Shown piece by piece: positions 7,408 through 15,511 of a DNA stretch of 19,058 nucleotides. The stretch comes from Oceanospirillaceae bacterium. GTDB taxonomy: Bacteria; Pseudomonadota; Gammaproteobacteria; Pseudomonadales; Balneatricaceae. The number at the start of each line of letters is the position of its first letter. Position 1 is the stretch's first letter. A model generated the notes under the pieces. The model ran no database searches, had not been told where the DNA came from, and worked only from the letters and a program-made list of their open reading frames with translations. The stretch lies in NCBI GenBank assembly GCA_023954795.1, contig JAGSHA010000019.1:1-19058 (forward strand), given 5' to 3'. Position numbers and translations under genes: made by a program.

Positions 7408-9222
7408 ATGAAAATTATTAAAACAGTTCTGGCTGGCGCCCTGCTTGCAGGTGCTTTACTCACCACCGCCAATGCAGCATCAACGGTTTCTCATGGTATT
7501 GCCATGCATGGAGACCTTAAATATCCGCAAGGTTTTACTCAATTCGACTACGTAAACCCCGATGCACCTAAAGGCGGGCGGGTTGTGCAGTCGTCACTGG
7601 GCACCTTTGATAGTTTTAACCCCTTTATCATCAAGGGAACCGTCGCTGACGATGTCGGACTGATATACGACAGCTTGCTTGGGCGGGCGCAAGACGAGCC
7701 TTTCTCTCTCTATGGTTTGCTCGCAGAGACGCTGGAAGTTGCAGATGATCGTAGCTGGATCACGTTCCATCTTAACCCCAAAGCCCAATTCAGTGACGGC
7801 GAATCCGTTAATTCCGATGATGTAATCCATAGTTTCAAGCTACTCCGTGAACAGGGCTCCCCTTTTTACCGCGCCTATTTCGCTGACATCGATACCATCG
7901 AAGCGATCAACGACAAGACTGTAAAATTCAACTTTAAAAACAGCTTGAACCGCGAGTTAGCGCTGATTGTGGGTGAAGTCCCGGTACTGCCTAAACATTA
8001 CTGGGAAGGACGGGATTTCACGAAACCAAGTCTGGATATCCCCACCGGCTCCGGCCCTTATACGCTCAGCGGATTTGATCCCGGTCGCAGCGTTACCTTC
8101 AAACGTAACCCTGAGTATTGGGGTAAGGACCTGCCAGTCAGCGTCGGACGGCATAACTTCGGCGAACTGGTCTACGACTACTACCGCGACGGCACTGTCG
8201 CACTGGAAGCTTTCAAAGCGGGCGAGTACGACTTCCGTCAGGAAAACAGCTCCAAACGCTGGGCCACCGGTTATACGGGTGACGCATTCGACTCCGGCAA
8301 AGCCGTCATCGAGGAACTGGTCCACGAAAACCCTACGGGCATGCAAGCTTTTGTGCTGAATACCCGACGGGACAAATTCTCAGACCCGCAAGTCCGCCAA
8401 GCACTGGCCTACGCCTTTGATTTTGAATGGACCAACAACGCCATTTTCTACAACGCATATACGCGAACCCACAGCTATTTCTCTAACTCGGAGATGGCAG
8501 CGACCGAACTGCCAACACCAGCCGAACTTGAAATTCTGGAACCGATTAAAGATCAGGTGCCGCCTGAAGTATTTACCAAGGTGTACCGCGCACCGACTAC
8601 GGACGGAAACGGCAAGATCCGTCGTCAGTTGCGTACAGCAAAACGTATGCTGATAAACGCCGGATGGTCTCTGAAGAACAACAAGCTAATCAACGACAAG
8701 ACCGGTGAGCAGTTTACGTTTGAGATGTTATTGGTGCAGCCCGCCTTTGAACGCGTTGTAGCGCCCTTCATCCGTAACCTTGAGCTGATGGGCATCAAAG
8801 CCAGTATCCGTGTGATCGACGTATCCCAGTATATCAACCGGATCCGTGCGTTCGATTTTGATGTCATCGTTGGCAGTTTCGGCCAATCAAGCTCGCCGGG
8901 TAACGAACAACGTGATTACTGGCACTCCGACCTGGCGAATAGCAGCGGTAGCCGTAACACCATCGGTATCCAGAACCCCGCTGTGGACTATTTGGTAGAA
9001 CAGCTGATACAGGCACCTGATCGTGAGCAGCTGGTCCTGCGCACCCGTGCACTGGACCGTGTACTACAATGGAATCATTACGTCATTCCTCAGTACCACA
9101 TCAATAAATACCGCATCGCTTACTGGAAAAAGTTTGCTATGCCTGAACAACGGCCACGCTATGCGCTGGGTTTTGATACCTGGTGGGTCACACAGGATGC
9201 GATGAAAGCAAAGGATAATTGA
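7408..9222 (+). CDS. yejA: Peptide ABC transporter periplasmic binding protein YejA
   Basis: Periplasmic receptor of the YejABEF importer, which in enterobacteria takes up peptides including microcin C. The 604-residue product has a signal peptide (MKIIKTVLAGALLAGALLTTANA, stated in two parts: basic MKIIK then a hydrophobic core ending ANA at residue 23) and an SBP_bac_5-type body with the YejA-like HGIAMHGDLKYPQGFTQFDY opening, the YVNPDAPKGG segment, LNPKAQFSDGE and VRQALAYAFDFEW. The length matches E. coli YejA closely. ATG at 7408 has AGGGTGA about nine bases upstream. An 87-base spacer separates it from the small upstream gene; TATAAAT and TATTAT at 7369-7384 could be -10 elements but no good -35 accompanies them. 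The stop TGA overlaps the yejB ATG by one base. Confidence 0.95.
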   Translation: MKIIKTVLAGALLAGALLTTANAASTVSHGIAMHGDLKYPQGFTQFDYVNPDAPKGGRVVQSSLGTFDSFNPFIIKGTVADDVGLIYDSLLGRAQDEPFSLYGLLAETLEVADDRSWITFHLNPKAQFSDGESVNSDDVIHSFKLLREQGSPFYRAYFADIDTIEAINDKTVKFNFKNSLNRELALIVGEVPVLPKHYWEGRDFTKPSLDIPTGSGPYTLSGFDPGRSVTFKRNPEYWGKDLPVSVGRHNFGELVYDYYRDGTVALEAFKAGEYDFRQENSSKRWATGYTGDAFDSGKAVIEELVHENPTGMQAFVLNTRRDKFSDPQVRQALAYAFDFEWTNNAIFYNAYTRTHSYFSNSEMAATELPTPAELEILEPIKDQVPPEVFTKVYRAPTTDGNGKIRRQLRTAKRMLINAGWSLKNNKLINDKTGEQFTFEMLLVQPAFERVVAPFIRNLELMGIKASIRVIDVSQYINRIRAFDFDVIVGSFGQSSSPGNEQRDYWHSDLANSSGSRNTIGIQNPAVDYLVEQLIQAPDREQLVLRTRALDRVLQWNHYVIPQYHINKYRIAYWKKFAMPEQRPRYALGFDTWWVTQDAMKAKDN

Positions 9223-10322
9223 TGGCCGCTTATATACTGCGACGCCTGTTCCTCATCATCCCCACATTGCTGGGGATTCTCACCATCAATTTCATCATCG
9301 TACAGGCCGCTCCCGGCGGCCCGGTTGAGCAGACAATCGCTCAGCTGCAAGGCTTAGACGTGGGTGCCACCGCCCGTGTAGGTGGCACAAGTTCAGGTGA
9401 TATCGCCTCCGATGGCAGTCAATCCAACGGGGGAGACAGTCAGTCTCGTGGTGCCCGTGGTTTAGACCCTGAACTGGTGCGCCAGATAGAAGAGCTCTAT
9501 GGCTTTGATAAGCCCGCACACGAGCGCTATATCGAAATGCTGGGTAGCTACCTGGTTTTCGACTTCGGAAAGAGCTTATACAGCGACAAAGAGGTCACCG
9601 ACCTGATCGTCGAAAAACTCCCTGTCTCCATCTCTCTGGGTCTCTGGACAACCCTGCTCACCTATCTGATCTCCATACCACTGGGCATCCGCAAAGCCGT
9701 GCGGGACGGAAGTTCGTTTGATGTCTGGACCAGTACCGCGGTGATTATCGGCTATGCGATCCCTAACTTCCTGTTTGCGATCCTGCTGATCGTGCTATTT
9801 GCCGGTGGGACATACTGGGACTGGTTCCCACTCAGGGGACTGACATCGTCCAACTTCGATGAACTCAGTTTGTGGGGACAGATCAAAGATTACTTCTGGC
9901 ACATCTCCTTACCGGTGCTGGCGTCAGTGATCGGCAGTTTTGCCACCCTCACGATGCTGACCAAAAACAGTTTCCTCGATGAGATTAACAAGCAGTATGT
10001 GTTAACTGCCCGCTCCAAAGGTCTCACCGAAAACCGAGTGCTCTACGGACATGTCTTCCGCAACGCAATGCTACTGATCATTGCAGGTATGCCATCTGCC
10101 CTGATCGGCATATTCTTCACCGGCTCCATGCTGATAGAGGTCATTTTCTCACTCGACGGCCTGGGATTGCTGGGTTATGAATCCGTCATCAACCGCGACT
10201 ACCCGGTCATTTTTGGCACACTCTATATCTTTACGTTGCTGGGCCTGATTCTGAAACTGATCAGCGATATCACCTATGTGCTGGTTGATCCACGCATCGA
10301 CTTCGAAAGCCGGGAGCATTGA
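9222..10322 (+). CDS. yejB: Peptide ABC transporter permease YejB
   Basis: Inner-membrane permease of the YejABEF importer, 366 residues from the ATG at 9222, which shares its A with the yejA TGA (9220-9222), a typical coupled junction. It has an N-terminal membrane segment (RRLFLIIPTLLGILTINFIIV), then the APGGPVEQ motif. A Gly/Ser-rich periplasmic stretch follows at about residues 46-78, also typical of E. coli YejB. The rest is the BPD_transp_1 domain with the EAA-like loop LTARSKGLTENRVLYGHVFR that docks onto the ATPase. The end, VLVDPRIDFESREH, matches the family. A TTG one codon upstream is less likely. Confidence 0.95.
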   Translation: MAAYILRRLFLIIPTLLGILTINFIIVQAAPGGPVEQTIAQLQGLDVGATARVGGTSSGDIASDGSQSNGGDSQSRGARGLDPELVRQIEELYGFDKPAHERYIEMLGSYLVFDFGKSLYSDKEVTDLIVEKLPVSISLGLWTTLLTYLISIPLGIRKAVRDGSSFDVWTSTAVIIGYAIPNFLFAILLIVLFAGGTYWDWFPLRGLTSSNFDELSLWGQIKDYFWHISLPVLASVIGSFATLTMLTKNSFLDEINKQYVLTARSKGLTENRVLYGHVFRNAMLLIIAGMPSALIGIFFTGSMLIEVIFSLDGLGLLGYESVINRDYPVIFGTLYIFTLLGLILKLISDITYVLVDPRIDFESREH

Positions 10323-10324
10323 TC

Positions 10325-11344
10325 ATGAGCCCGATGAATAAACGTCGTCTTGAGAATTTCCGCGCCAACAAACGGGGATTCTGGTCCCTGTGGATATTCC
10401 TTGCACTGTTTCTCGCCAGCCTGTTTGCGGAGTTTATTGCCAACGATTCACCTCTGTTGGTGGAATACAAAGATGAGATCTATTACCCGCTGCTGACCGA
10501 TTATCCCGAAACCGTGTTTGGCGGTGAATTTGAAAGTCCGACCGACTACAAAGACCCTTACGTTCAGGAATTGATCGAACAGGACGGCAACGGCTGGATT
10601 ATCTGGGCTCCCGTCCGCTATAGCTACAACACCATAAACTACGAACTTCCGGCACCAGCACCCTCGCCTCCCAGTGCCGAGAACCTGCTAGGCACCGATG
10701 ATCAGGCACGAGACGTCTTAGCCCGTGTCATCTATGGCTTCCGTATTTCGATCCTGTTTGCGGTGGTGTTGACCCTGCTCAGCTCCGTAGTCGGTGTGAT
10801 TGCTGGCGCCGTGCAAGGTTTCTATGGCGGTAAAATCGACCTGTTCTTTCAGCGTTTTATCGAAATTTGGTCAGGCCTGCCGGTCCTGTTCCTGTTGATT
10901 ATTCTGGCCAGCATTGTCGAACCCAACTTCTGGTGGCTGCTTGGCATCATGTTGCTGTTTTCATGGATGAGTCTGGTTGATGTGGTACGCGCAGAGTTTC
11001 TACGCGGCCGTAACCTTGAATACGTGCGTGCAGCACGTGCGCTCGGTCTGGATAACAACCTGATTATGTTCCGCCATATATTGCCCAATGCCATGGTGGC
11101 CACCCTGACCTTTATGCCATTTATCTTTAACGGCTCGCTCGTCACATTAACGGCACTGGATTTCTTAGGGTTTGGCCTGCCGCCCGGCTCGCCATCTCTG
11201 GGTGAACTTGTGGCTCAGGGCAAAGCCAATCTCCACGCACCCTGGCTGGGTATCACCGCCTTTGTTGTGCTTTCAACCATGCTGACACTGCTGATCTTTA
11301 TCGGAGAAGCGGTACGTGATGCCTTTGATCCAAGGAAAGTGTAA
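10325..11344 (+). CDS. yejE: Peptide ABC transporter permease YejE
   Basis: Second permease of the importer, 339 residues from ATG 10325, two bases after the yejB stop. The N-terminus (MSPMNKRRLENFRANKRGF) and first membrane helix resemble OppC-type permeases. A long periplasmic segment follows (about residues 42-125) with YPLLTDYPETVFGG and GWIIWAPVRYSYNTINYE, as in E. coli YejE. The BPD_transp_1 domain carries LGTDDQARDVLAR and the EAA loop VRAARALGLDNNLIMFRHILP, and ends in GEAVRDAFDPRKV. The gene reads through to yejF with only two bases between stop and start. Confidence 0.95.
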   Translation: MSPMNKRRLENFRANKRGFWSLWIFLALFLASLFAEFIANDSPLLVEYKDEIYYPLLTDYPETVFGGEFESPTDYKDPYVQELIEQDGNGWIIWAPVRYSYNTINYELPAPAPSPPSAENLLGTDDQARDVLARVIYGFRISILFAVVLTLLSSVVGVIAGAVQGFYGGKIDLFFQRFIEIWSGLPVLFLLIILASIVEPNFWWLLGIMLLFSWMSLVDVVRAEFLRGRNLEYVRAARALGLDNNLIMFRHILPNAMVATLTFMPFIFNGSLVTLTALDFLGFGLPPGSPSLGELVAQGKANLHAPWLGITAFVVLSTMLTLLIFIGEAVRDAFDPRKV

Positions 11345-11346
11345 CG

Positions 11347-12942
11347 ATGAGCGATAAACTGGTCAGCGTAAAAAACCTGTCCGTTAACTTTGGCCAAAAT
11401 AGCGCTGAAGTGAAAGCGGTTAAGAATGTCAGTTTCGATATCCCTAAAGGAAAAACACTGGCACTGGTTGGCGAATCAGGCTCTGGAAAGTCCGTCAGCG
11501 CATTGTCTATTATGCGCTTACTGCCTTACCCCAAAGCCACTCACCCGAGTGGCGAAATACTTTATCAGGGTCAGGACCTGATGCAGTTGAATGAGGGTGA
11601 AATGCGCACCCTTCGCGGTAACCGTATCGGTATCATCTTTCAGGAACCGATGACGTCGCTGAATCCTCTGCATACTGTGGAAAAACAGATCGGCGAAGTT
11701 TTACTGCTGCACAAAGCCAATACGGCCAATCAAGTACGTGAGCGGATTATCGAACTGCTGGATCTGGTGGGTATTCCAGACCCGGAAAATCGGCTTAAAA
11801 GCTATCCCCACGAACTGTCTGGTGGTCAGCGTCAGCGAGTGATGATTGCGATGGCACTGGCAAATGATCCGGAACTGCTCATCGCCGATGAGCCAACCAC
11901 TGCACTGGATGTCACGATTCAGGAGCAGATCCTGCAGCTACTGCAGGATCTACAGCAAAAGCTGGGGATGGCCATTCTGCTGATTACCCACGACCTGAAT
12001 ATCGTGCGCCGCTACGCGCATGATGTGTGTGTCATGTATCAGGGAGAACTGGTAGAGAGCAGTGACTGCCACGAACTCTTTGCAGCACCAAAGCACGACT
12101 ACACCCGTGCTCTGTTGGCTGCGGAGCCAAGCGGTGATCCTGCCCCTCTGCCCGCACATCGCGACACTCTGATCAGCACAGACAAACTGAAAATCTGGTT
12201 TCCAATCAAACAAGGATTCTTTAAGCGCACCGTTGATCATGTAAAAGCCGTCAACGAAATCTCCATCGAAGTGAAGCAGGGAGAGACACTGGGCATTGTC
12301 GGTGAGTCCGGCTCCGGTAAAACAACACTGGGATTGGCATTGCTTCGGCTGCTGGGCAGCGAAGGCGGCATTCATTTTGACGGCATCAACATCTCTACGA
12401 TGAATCAGAAGCAGGTGAAACCCCTGCGTCGGCGTATGCAGGTGGTCTTTCAAGATCCGTTCGGTAGCCTGAGCCCAAGAATGTCAGTATCAGAATGCAT
12501 CGCGGAAGGATTGGCGGTCCATAATATTGGTCACGCATCGGAGCGGGAGCAGATGATTATCGACGTGATGAACGAGGTCGGTCTGGACCCAGATACCCGC
12601 CACCGTTATCCGCATGAATTCTCCGGTGGCCAACGCCAGCGCATCTGTATTGCCCGTGCACTGGTACTGAAACCGGAACTGATTATCCTCGACGAGCCTA
12701 CTTCAGCACTGGACCGTACCGTTCAGAAACAGATTGTAGAGCTGCTGCGTAACTTGCAGGCGAAGTACAACCTTAGCTACATCTTCATCAGTCACGATCT
12801 GGCAGTTGTTAAAGCGCTGAGCCACAAACTATTGGTGATGCAGCACGGTGATGTGATGGAAAGCGGGGATGCCAAAGCCATCTTCAGCAACCCGCAAAAC
12901 GAGTACACCCGGACGCTGCTGGAAGCTGCATTTCGGGCGTAA
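11347..12942 (+). CDS. yejF: Peptide ABC transporter ATP-binding protein YejF (two fused ATPase domains)
   Basis: Cytoplasmic ATPase that powers the YejABEF importer. The 531-residue protein is a tandem fusion of two OppD/OppF-type nucleotide-binding domains. The first has Walker A GESGSGKS (42-49), signature LSGGQ (157-161), Walker B ending DEP (181-183) and H-loop H215. The second has Walker A GESGSGKT (319-326), signature FSGGQ (425-429), Walker B DEP (449-451) and H483. All ATP-binding residues are intact in both halves. It is last in the yejABEF operon and converges on the SUMF1-domain gene with 12 bases between the stop codons; no intrinsic terminator is visible there. Confidence 0.96.
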   Translation: MSDKLVSVKNLSVNFGQNSAEVKAVKNVSFDIPKGKTLALVGESGSGKSVSALSIMRLLPYPKATHPSGEILYQGQDLMQLNEGEMRTLRGNRIGIIFQEPMTSLNPLHTVEKQIGEVLLLHKANTANQVRERIIELLDLVGIPDPENRLKSYPHELSGGQRQRVMIAMALANDPELLIADEPTTALDVTIQEQILQLLQDLQQKLGMAILLITHDLNIVRRYAHDVCVMYQGELVESSDCHELFAAPKHDYTRALLAAEPSGDPAPLPAHRDTLISTDKLKIWFPIKQGFFKRTVDHVKAVNEISIEVKQGETLGIVGESGSGKTTLGLALLRLLGSEGGIHFDGINISTMNQKQVKPLRRRMQVVFQDPFGSLSPRMSVSECIAEGLAVHNIGHASEREQMIIDVMNEVGLDPDTRHRYPHEFSGGQRQRICIARALVLKPELIILDEPTSALDRTVQKQIVELLRNLQAKYNLSYIFISHDLAVVKALSHKLLVMQHGDVMESGDAKAIFSNPQNEYTRTLLEAAFRA

Positions 12943-12954
12943 CCTCATAAGATA

Positions 12955-13776
12955 TTATTGATCGTAGGCACAACGGAAACCGATCGAGCCGTAGATCGAA
13001 CGACCGCTGATAGGCGGCTTCACGTTGCGGAACGAGCTACGCAGATTCGGTCGGTTTTCATCCCACGAGCCTCCGCGAACTAAACGCTGTCGACCCTCTT
13101 CGGGCCCGGTCAGATCTCCTCCGGCATAACGACTGATACCATTCCGGTCATACCAGTTCATCATCCATTCACCGGCGTTACCGTGCATATCATGCAAACC
13201 AAGCCCATTGGCCTGATGACTACCACGAGGCCAGGTGCGGTCTTCTCCGCAACCATCCGGCTCATTAGGGATAGACCCCATCGTCACGCCGTCATCCAAA
13301 ATGGCGTTTTTGCAGGTTGCCTGTTCGCCCCACGGATAACGGGAACTGGTACCCGCGCGTGCCGCTTTTTCCCATTCGGCCTCATAGGGCAAGCGGCCAC
13401 CTTTCCATTGACAGTAATCCAGCGCCTCTTGCCAATCGACACAGTTGACTGGGTGTTCGTCCCGCCCTTCTGCGCCGACGTTACAGTACTTATTACGCTG
13501 GTGATCCTTCGGGCGTTCACACTTACCCGCCGCGATACAGGCTTCATATTCCGCAACCGATACCTCATGGCGATCAATTTTAAACGCCGGCACATTAACG
13601 GCTACGCCACCTTCGGGTCCTTCATCATTTTCGCAGTCCGGGTCATTGACTGAACATCCCATCTTAAATTCACCCGCTGGGATCGTCACAGCCTCATCAG
13701 CTGCCTGAGTCACTGTACTGATGCCAAAGATCAATACACCCAAGGATATGCCTGCCACCCTGTTTTTCAGTTCCAT
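12955..13776 (-). CDS. Exported SUMF1/FGE-sulfatase-fold protein lacking the formylglycine-generating cysteines
   Basis: Product of 273 residues from ATG 13776, with a signal peptide (hydrophobic GISLGVLIFGISTVTQA, cleavage near residue 25) and then an FGE-sulfatase domain: IPAGEFKMG, DRHEVSVAEYEAC, HPVNCVDWQEALDYCQWKGGRLPYEAEWEKAAR, YPWGE, DMHGNAGEWMMNWYD, RLVRGGSWDENRPNLRSSFRN and GFRCAYD. True formylglycine-generating enzymes have a catalytic Cys pair after GGSW; here there is none, so that activity is not expected. Ten cysteines (for example C41, C48, C80, C86) suggest periplasmic disulfides. Family members without the cysteines act as binding or accessory modules; the partner is unknown. 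The start at 13776 has GGGAACGG upstream and gives a proper signal peptide; an ATG at 13821 would add 15 residues. Confidence 0.85.
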   Translation of the reverse strand: MELKNRVAGISLGVLIFGISTVTQAADEAVTIPAGEFKMGCSVNDPDCENDEGPEGGVAVNVPAFKIDRHEVSVAEYEACIAAGKCERPKDHQRNKYCNVGAEGRDEHPVNCVDWQEALDYCQWKGGRLPYEAEWEKAARAGTSSRYPWGEQATCKNAILDDGVTMGSIPNEPDGCGEDRTWPRGSHQANGLGLHDMHGNAGEWMMNWYDRNGISRYAGGDLTGPEEGRQRLVRGGSWDENRPNLRSSFRNVKPPISGRSIYGSIGFRCAYDQ

Positions 13777-13861
13777 TGTCCGTTCCCAGCCTTTACTTAG
13801 TATTGTTATCGCGAGATGCATGCAACTTCATCTGATTTTTGAACAGTTATTCAGAGGATTA

Positions 13862-13914
13862 GTTCAAAACTATTTCGTCTGAAAACAGAATAGACGAATC
13901 CGTCAAACTTGAAC
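13862..13914. promoter_or_regulatory. Nested inverted repeats in the divergent region
   Basis: TTCGTCT (13874-13880) and AGACGAA (13892-13898) are perfect inverted repeats with an 11-base spacer. They are enclosed by GTTCAA (13862-13867) and TTGAAC (13909-13914). The two dyads have almost the same centre (13886 and 13888). This could be an operator for a dimeric regulator or a leader stem of the minus-strand transcript. No regulator is identified. Confidence 0.4.
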
Positions 13915-13977
13915 GCATTAGAGCACACGCCTTTCTATACCCCTCCTGCTCGGAAAAGCAGGCTGCACACAATTAAA

Positions 13978-14074
13978 GCACCAACAAAAAACCGCACCAA
14001 AGAGCACCAAAAACACTCAAAAATCCGCACCAATAAAAGACATTACCCGTTATTTTTCAATAAGTTTGCGCCAA
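13978..14074 (+). repeat. GCACCAA heptamer direct repeats
   Basis: GCACCAA occurs at 13978-13984, 13994-14000, 14004-14010 and 14027-14033, with a one-mismatch copy GCGCCAA at 14068-14074. All are in the same orientation, with start-to-start spacings of 16, 10, 23 and 41 bases. They lie about 40-140 bases upstream of the sigma-54-like promoter, where enhancer-binding proteins usually bind. The heptamer resembles an NtrC half-site, but the inverted partner GGTGC is absent. Confidence 0.5.
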
Positions 14075-14114
14075 ACAAAGGCATAATAACCTGGTCCCAG
14101 CAATGTAAAAAAAC

Positions 14115-14130
14115 TGGCCCTAAAAATGCT
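14115..14130 (+). promoter_or_regulatory. Candidate sigma-54 (RpoN) promoter of the TRAP binding-protein gene
   Basis: TGGCCC at 14115-14120 and ATGCT at 14126-14130 give the GG-N10-GC arrangement (GG at 14116-14117, GC at 14128-14129) that defines -24/-12 promoters; the match to TGGCAC-N5-TTGCT is good but not perfect. Transcription would begin near 14141, giving a leader of about 130 bases. C4-dicarboxylate TRAP systems are often RpoN-dependent, which fits the gene that follows. Confidence 0.5.
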
Positions 14131-14271
14131 TTTTCACAGCGGCAACTATGGGAACCGTCAACCAGCTAAAGCACGCGAGTGGCGGGAACTCTGACACGAA
14201 AATAAAAATAAAAAACGCCTGCTTTGCTGATTCACAATCTGTTAAACATGACCAATGAACGGGAGTTCAAA

Positions 14272-15276
14272 ATGACAATTACCTCAAAACTGCCACAGTT
14301 ACTTTCCCTGACGGCAGGTCTGGTTTTTTCCGCCAGCGCGATGGCTGCAAACTGGAATATTGCGGTAGGAGATGGCGGCGGTCGTGCACAAGAAGCACTG
14401 GGTCTGAAGTTTATTGAAGCACTGGAGAAGAACTCCGGTGGTAAACATTCGGCGAAGTTGTTCCTAAACGGTCAGCTGGGTTCAGAACAGGATACCGTGA
14501 ACGATGCAGCGATCGGCACACTGGACTTCTCTATTCTCGCAAGTAACAACCTCGCACCTTTCTCTCCAACACTGGGCATTCTTTCCCTGCCATACATCTT
14601 CGAAAACCTGGATCAGGCACAAAAAACGGCTGAAGGTGATGTTGGCAAGGAACTGATCAAGAACACTATTCGTGATTCCGGTGTCCGGATTGTGGGCTGG
14701 ACCTATTCTGGCTTCCGCGTACTGAGTAACTCCAAGCAGCCGATCCAGAAACTGGCTGATTTGGACGGCGTTATCGTGCGCGTTCCAAAAAACGAAATCA
14801 TGATCGATACCTACAAGTCCTGGGGCAATAACCCGACCCCTATGGCGTGGTCCGAAACGTTTACCGCACTACAACAAGGCGTTGTAGACGGCCAGGATAC
14901 GCCGTACACCACGATCTACGCGATGAAGTTTGGTGAGGTTCAAAAGTACATCACCGACCTGCACTACCTGTTCCTGCTAGAACCATTGATCATTTCTGAA
15001 TCCCTGTTTCAGGATCAGAACGAAGCAACACAAAAAGCAATTCTGGCAGCCGGTACTGAAGCCACGGCTTACAGCCTGCAATGGCTGAAAGATCAGGAAG
15101 CGACCATCAAGAAAGAGCTGGTAAGCAAGTACGGCATGCAGATTGATTCGCTGCAAGATGAAGCGGAATGGGCCAAACGCGCCCAGCAAGCAGTATGGCC
15201 CAAGTTCTATGACTCCGTTGGTGGTAAAGCGAAGGTCAACGAACTGTTGCGCTCACTGGGACGCGATGAAGTGTAG
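14272..15276 (+). CDS. TRAP transporter periplasmic solute-binding protein, DctP family (no membrane partner nearby)
   Basis: Periplasmic receptor of a tripartite ATP-independent periplasmic transporter, a sodium-driven importer usually of carboxylates. The 334-residue product has a signal peptide ending ASAMA (residue 25) and then the DctP fold. R170 in GVIVRVPKNE matches the conserved Arg that binds the substrate carboxylate, and TPMAWSETFTALQQGVVDGQDTP follows. At T210 family members usually have Asn (GQENP), so the ligand may differ from sialic acid or simple C4-dicarboxylates. ATG 14272 is chosen because GGGAG lies six bases upstream and it begins a normal signal peptide; an upstream ATG at 14248 in the same frame lacks both. 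No dctQ or dctM gene follows, so the gene appears orphaned. The ligand cannot be told. Confidence 0.88.
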   Translation: MTITSKLPQLLSLTAGLVFSASAMAANWNIAVGDGGGRAQEALGLKFIEALEKNSGGKHSAKLFLNGQLGSEQDTVNDAAIGTLDFSILASNNLAPFSPTLGILSLPYIFENLDQAQKTAEGDVGKELIKNTIRDSGVRIVGWTYSGFRVLSNSKQPIQKLADLDGVIVRVPKNEIMIDTYKSWGNNPTPMAWSETFTALQQGVVDGQDTPYTTIYAMKFGEVQKYITDLHYLFLLEPLIISESLFQDQNEATQKAILAAGTEATAYSLQWLKDQEATIKKELVSKYGMQIDSLQDEAEWAKRAQQAVWPKFYDSVGGKAKVNELLRSLGRDEV

Positions 15277-15303
15277 CCACTAACAACATTGAATCCCCCC
15301 GTT

Positions 15304-15336
15304 TTGAGCATGTTTTCATACCGGAAGCATGCTCAA
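15304..15336 (+). terminator. Hairpin downstream of the TRAP gene, possible terminator
   Basis: TTGAGCATG (15304-15312) and CATGCTCAA (15328-15336) pair perfectly over nine bases with a 15-base loop, 28 bases after the stop codon. A C-rich tract follows instead of a T run, so it may end or protect the transcript but is not a classic intrinsic terminator. Confidence 0.4.
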
Positions 15337-15487
15337 CCCCTCCCTTACTATCCTCAACACATTCACCTTTACTGGCACCAGGCCGTCAATACAACACCCT
15401 TTTCTGGTCCAACCACTCACACCGTACCACCGCTCTGTAATGCGAATAAATCACGCCATTTATTGATCCAAAGCAATGTAATACGCA

Positions 15488-15502
15488 TGAGGATCATTCT
15501 CA
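15488..15502 (+). promoter_or_regulatory. Candidate Fur box 1 upstream of the DUF4856-type gene
   Basis: TGAGGAT-C-ATTCTCA is a 7-1-7 dyad with one mismatch between arms. The right arm is the complement of TGAGAAT, a common gammaproteobacterial Fur heptamer (consensus TGATAAT-N-ATTATCA). It lies about 136 bases before the GTG start. Confidence 0.5.
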
Positions 15503-15511
15503 AATAACGAA

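Larger units (their letters stand above)
13777..14271. other. Long non-coding divergent region between the SUMF1-fold gene and the TRAP binding-protein gene
   Basis: About 495 bases without a supportable gene. A reading frame of 86 codons at 13909-14169 has only a TTG start, no clear ribosome-binding site and Lys/Thr/Asn-rich low-complexity content from A-rich DNA, so I do not call it. The region holds nested dyads (13862-13914), a CCTGCT/AGCAGG hairpin at 13945-13962 without a T run, a repeated GCACCAA heptamer (13978-14074), and a sigma-54-like promoter (14115-14130). This density of structure is consistent with a long regulatory region serving one or both divergent genes. Confidence 0.7.

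Noticed and set aside
9351..9455. Gly/Ser-rich insertion in YejB as an unusual feature
   Set aside because: E. coli YejB has a comparable Gly-rich periplasmic stretch at the same place.
12955..13776. Calling the SUMF1-fold protein a formylglycine-generating enzyme
   Set aside because: The Cys pair expected after GGSW is absent.
13978..14074. CRISPR array or NtrC enhancer
   Set aside because: Repeat units are only seven bases with irregular spacing, so not CRISPR; inverted GGTGC partners are absent, so canonical NtrC sites are not supported.
13909..14169. Possible 86-residue protein in the divergent region
   Set aside because: TTG start, no ribosome-binding site, low-complexity Lys/Thr/Asn sequence, and it overlaps the repeat array and promoter.
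15289..15507. Possible 72-residue protein after the TRAP gene
   Set aside because: No ribosome-binding site, low-complexity content, and it overlaps the hairpin and the first Fur-like dyad.
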